Assembly (NCBI GenBank): GCA_937927905.1
Contig: CALFWP010000181.1
Span: 1-15,353 of the forward strand
From: an uncultured Neomegalonema sp.
GTDB taxonomy: Bacteria; Pseudomonadota; Alphaproteobacteria; Rhodobacterales; Rhodobacteraceae
DNA length: 15,353 bases
Reading direction: 5' to 3'
Part shown: one piece after another, positions 14,343-15,353 of the stretch
Layout: each line of letters starts with the position of its first letter
Position numbering within the stretch: position 1 is the stretch's first letter
Translations under genes and position numbers: made by a program
Notes under the pieces: model-generated
What the model was told of the DNA's origin: nothing
Database searches by the model: none
Seen by the model: the letters and a program-made list of their open reading frames with translations, nothing else

Positions 14343-14358
14343 CCAAATCCGCTCATCT
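14331..14358 (-). repeat. 14-bp tandem repeat covering the SDR start codon
   Basis: AAATCCGCTCATC occurs at 14331-14343 and again at 14345-14357, a 14-base period with 13 identical bases. On the minus strand each copy carries ATGAGCGGATTT. The upstream copy, at ATG 14356, is out of frame with the SDR gene and reads five codons (M-S-G-F-G) to a TGA that overlaps the SDR ATG as ATGA. Confidence 0.8.
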
Positions 14359-14387
14359 GTTACAGGTTAAACCAGCCGCTAGTGTGT

Positions 14388-15353
14388 TTATTCCACAGCT
14401 CCCGGGATCGGAAAGATCGGCGCATCATTGATGTTGATCATCCCTGCATCGGTTTTGATATCAAAAATCAGCTCGCCATCCTCGCCCTCTTTACCGAGCT
14501 GACCGGCCATGCCCTGCACAAGGATCACTTGCTGTTGACCGAGCAATCCGGCTTTTAAAGCACTCTCGACGAACTCTGACAGGCCCTTCAGGGTGATATA
14601 TGCATCCCCCTCCGGCTGTACCCCGTTCATTGATACCTCACCTTCGGCATCCAGTGCCAGTCCAAGGCCGTCAAAGGCAATACTGTTGACTTTAGCACCC
14701 AACGGGATGAAAGGCGGAACGCCTGTTTCCTCAGCTTCGGCAATGGCTTCAGGGTCAGACAGTGCAGCTGTCAGAATGGCCGTCATGTCAATATCAATTT
14801 CAAACCGGTTCAGCTCGCGCAGGAGTTCTTTTTTCGGATCCAGAACACTCCATAAAAAATCATCCAGCTGTATATCTTCCATGCCAATCATGAAACCGAT
14901 ATCCTGAGGGTCAGGCGATGCGTCAATAGGCATGACCGTATCCGTAACCAGTTTTCCCATGGAAACATTGACCGGCAAGGGCCTGACAAGGTCAAACGAC
15001 ATATCCCGCCCGCCGGTTGTACCTTCTATACGTCCCTCTCCCACTAAGCCGCGTGCGAAAATAGCTGATGCAAGGCCGACTCCTTCAATGTGCTGGCCCT
15101 CCCCTTCAGACACAACTCTGAAGTCGTATTTCACGTCATCAAGGGTATAATCATAACTTACATCTAAATTTTCAATATCATTCGAAAAGAGACTGCCAGC
15201 ATAAGTGCCATTCACGGCAAAATTTTTGCCGTGAATGGACAGTTCAGCTTCGATATCCAAGCCTGTTGCCCGGGGAGAGGTCATGTGGAGCCCGAACACA
15301 TCACCTATGCCGGTATAGGAAACAACATCACCATCACGTTCGAACTCAACAAC
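14388..15353 (-). CDS. DUF2125-like protein, 5' end beyond window
   Basis: The frame is open from the right edge to the TAA at 14388, giving 321 visible residues, so the N-terminus, where a signal peptide would be expected, lies outside the window. I recognise the general pattern of alphaproteobacterial DUF2125 proteins: a beta-rich first part with repeated short strands (SIHGKNFAVNGTYAGS; YDYTLDDVKYDFRVVSEGEG), a middle block around IQLDDFLWSVLDPKKELLREL, then VNSIAFDGLGLALDAEGEVSMNG and a C-terminal segment with PEGDAYITLKGLSEF and QQVILVQGMAGQL. The function is unknown; known relatives are predicted to be exported or lipid-contacting. A perfect 15-bp inverted repeat lies within the gene. 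It ends 45 bases before the SDR gene and may share its transcript. Confidence 0.65.
   Translation of the reverse strand, partial: VVEFERDGDVVSYTGIGDVFGLHMTSPRATGLDIEAELSIHGKNFAVNGTYAGSLFSNDIENLDVSYDYTLDDVKYDFRVVSEGEGQHIEGVGLASAIFARGLVGEGRIEGTTGGRDMSFDLVRPLPVNVSMGKLVTDTVMPIDASPDPQDIGFMIGMEDIQLDDFLWSVLDPKKELLRELNRFEIDIDMTAILTAALSDPEAIAEAEETGVPPFIPLGAKVNSIAFDGLGLALDAEGEVSMNGVQPEGDAYITLKGLSEFVESALKAGLLGQQQVILVQGMAGQLGKEGEDGELIFDIKTDAGMININDAPIFPIPGAVE
15208..15238. repeat. Perfect 15-bp inverted repeat inside the DUF2125-like gene
   Basis: The left arm CCATTCACGGCAAAA (15208-15222) and right arm TTTTGCCGTGAATGG (15224-15238) are exact reverse complements around a single central T. No T-tract follows the hairpin on either strand, so it is not a standard terminator. 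It encodes part of the SIHGKNFAVNG stretch. Perfect arms of this length are very unlikely by chance. Confidence 0.9.

Noticed and set aside
13518..14558. A 346-codon open frame on the plus strand
   Set aside because: It is antisense to the SDR gene, whose catalytic motifs are all intact. The product is low-complexity, basic and resembles no family, so it is a shadow frame.

Overview
The window is chromosomal DNA from an alphaproteobacterium, probably Rhodobacterales or a close relative. The evidence is a stand-alone F1 operon in the order atpH-atpA-atpG-atpD-atpC with no F0 genes beside it, an alphaproteobacterial style of ATP synthase subunits, a DUF2125-type protein, and moderate GC with tight gene packing. 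No rRNA, tRNA, insertion sequence, prophage or CRISPR array is visible. The lineage call is inferred from protein resemblance only.

Layout. Bases 1-1157 (minus) hold the start and body of purB, cut at the left edge. A 473-base AT-richer gap separates purB from the divergent ATP synthase F1 operon (1631-6525, plus). That operon encodes delta, alpha, gamma, beta and epsilon and ends at a strong intrinsic terminator (6562-6586). Facing it is a minus-strand operon (9167 back to 6602): a DegT/DnrJ/EryC1/StrS-type PLP aminotransferase, a GIY-YIG + DUF4357 protein and a low-molecular-weight protein-tyrosine phosphatase. These three genes are joined by 4-base ATGA and GTGA overlaps. Divergent from it are def (peptide deformylase), yaaA (peroxide-stress protein) and a membrane-anchored or exported DUF2314 protein, closed by a terminator at 11437-11463. 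The right third is minus-strand: a truncated DUF2125-like gene, an SDR oxidoreductase, ndk with a clear terminator, and an exported protein that looks like a papain/NlpC-type cysteine hydrolase.

How it fits together. Most genes are housekeeping: ATP synthesis, purine nucleotides (purB, ndk), N-terminal methionine processing (def) and oxidative-stress protection (yaaA). The less explained content is the coupled aminotransferase / GIY-YIG-DUF4357 / phosphatase operon, the exported putative hydrolase, and several regulatory-looking DNA symmetries. The clearest of these is a perfect 15-bp inverted repeat inside the DUF2125-like gene. Others are a bulged dyad just upstream of atpH, an intercistronic hairpin before atpD, and a tandem repeat that duplicates the SDR start region and creates a five-codon mini-ORF. 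I see no unmistakable new multi-gene system; the coupled three-gene operon is the best candidate.
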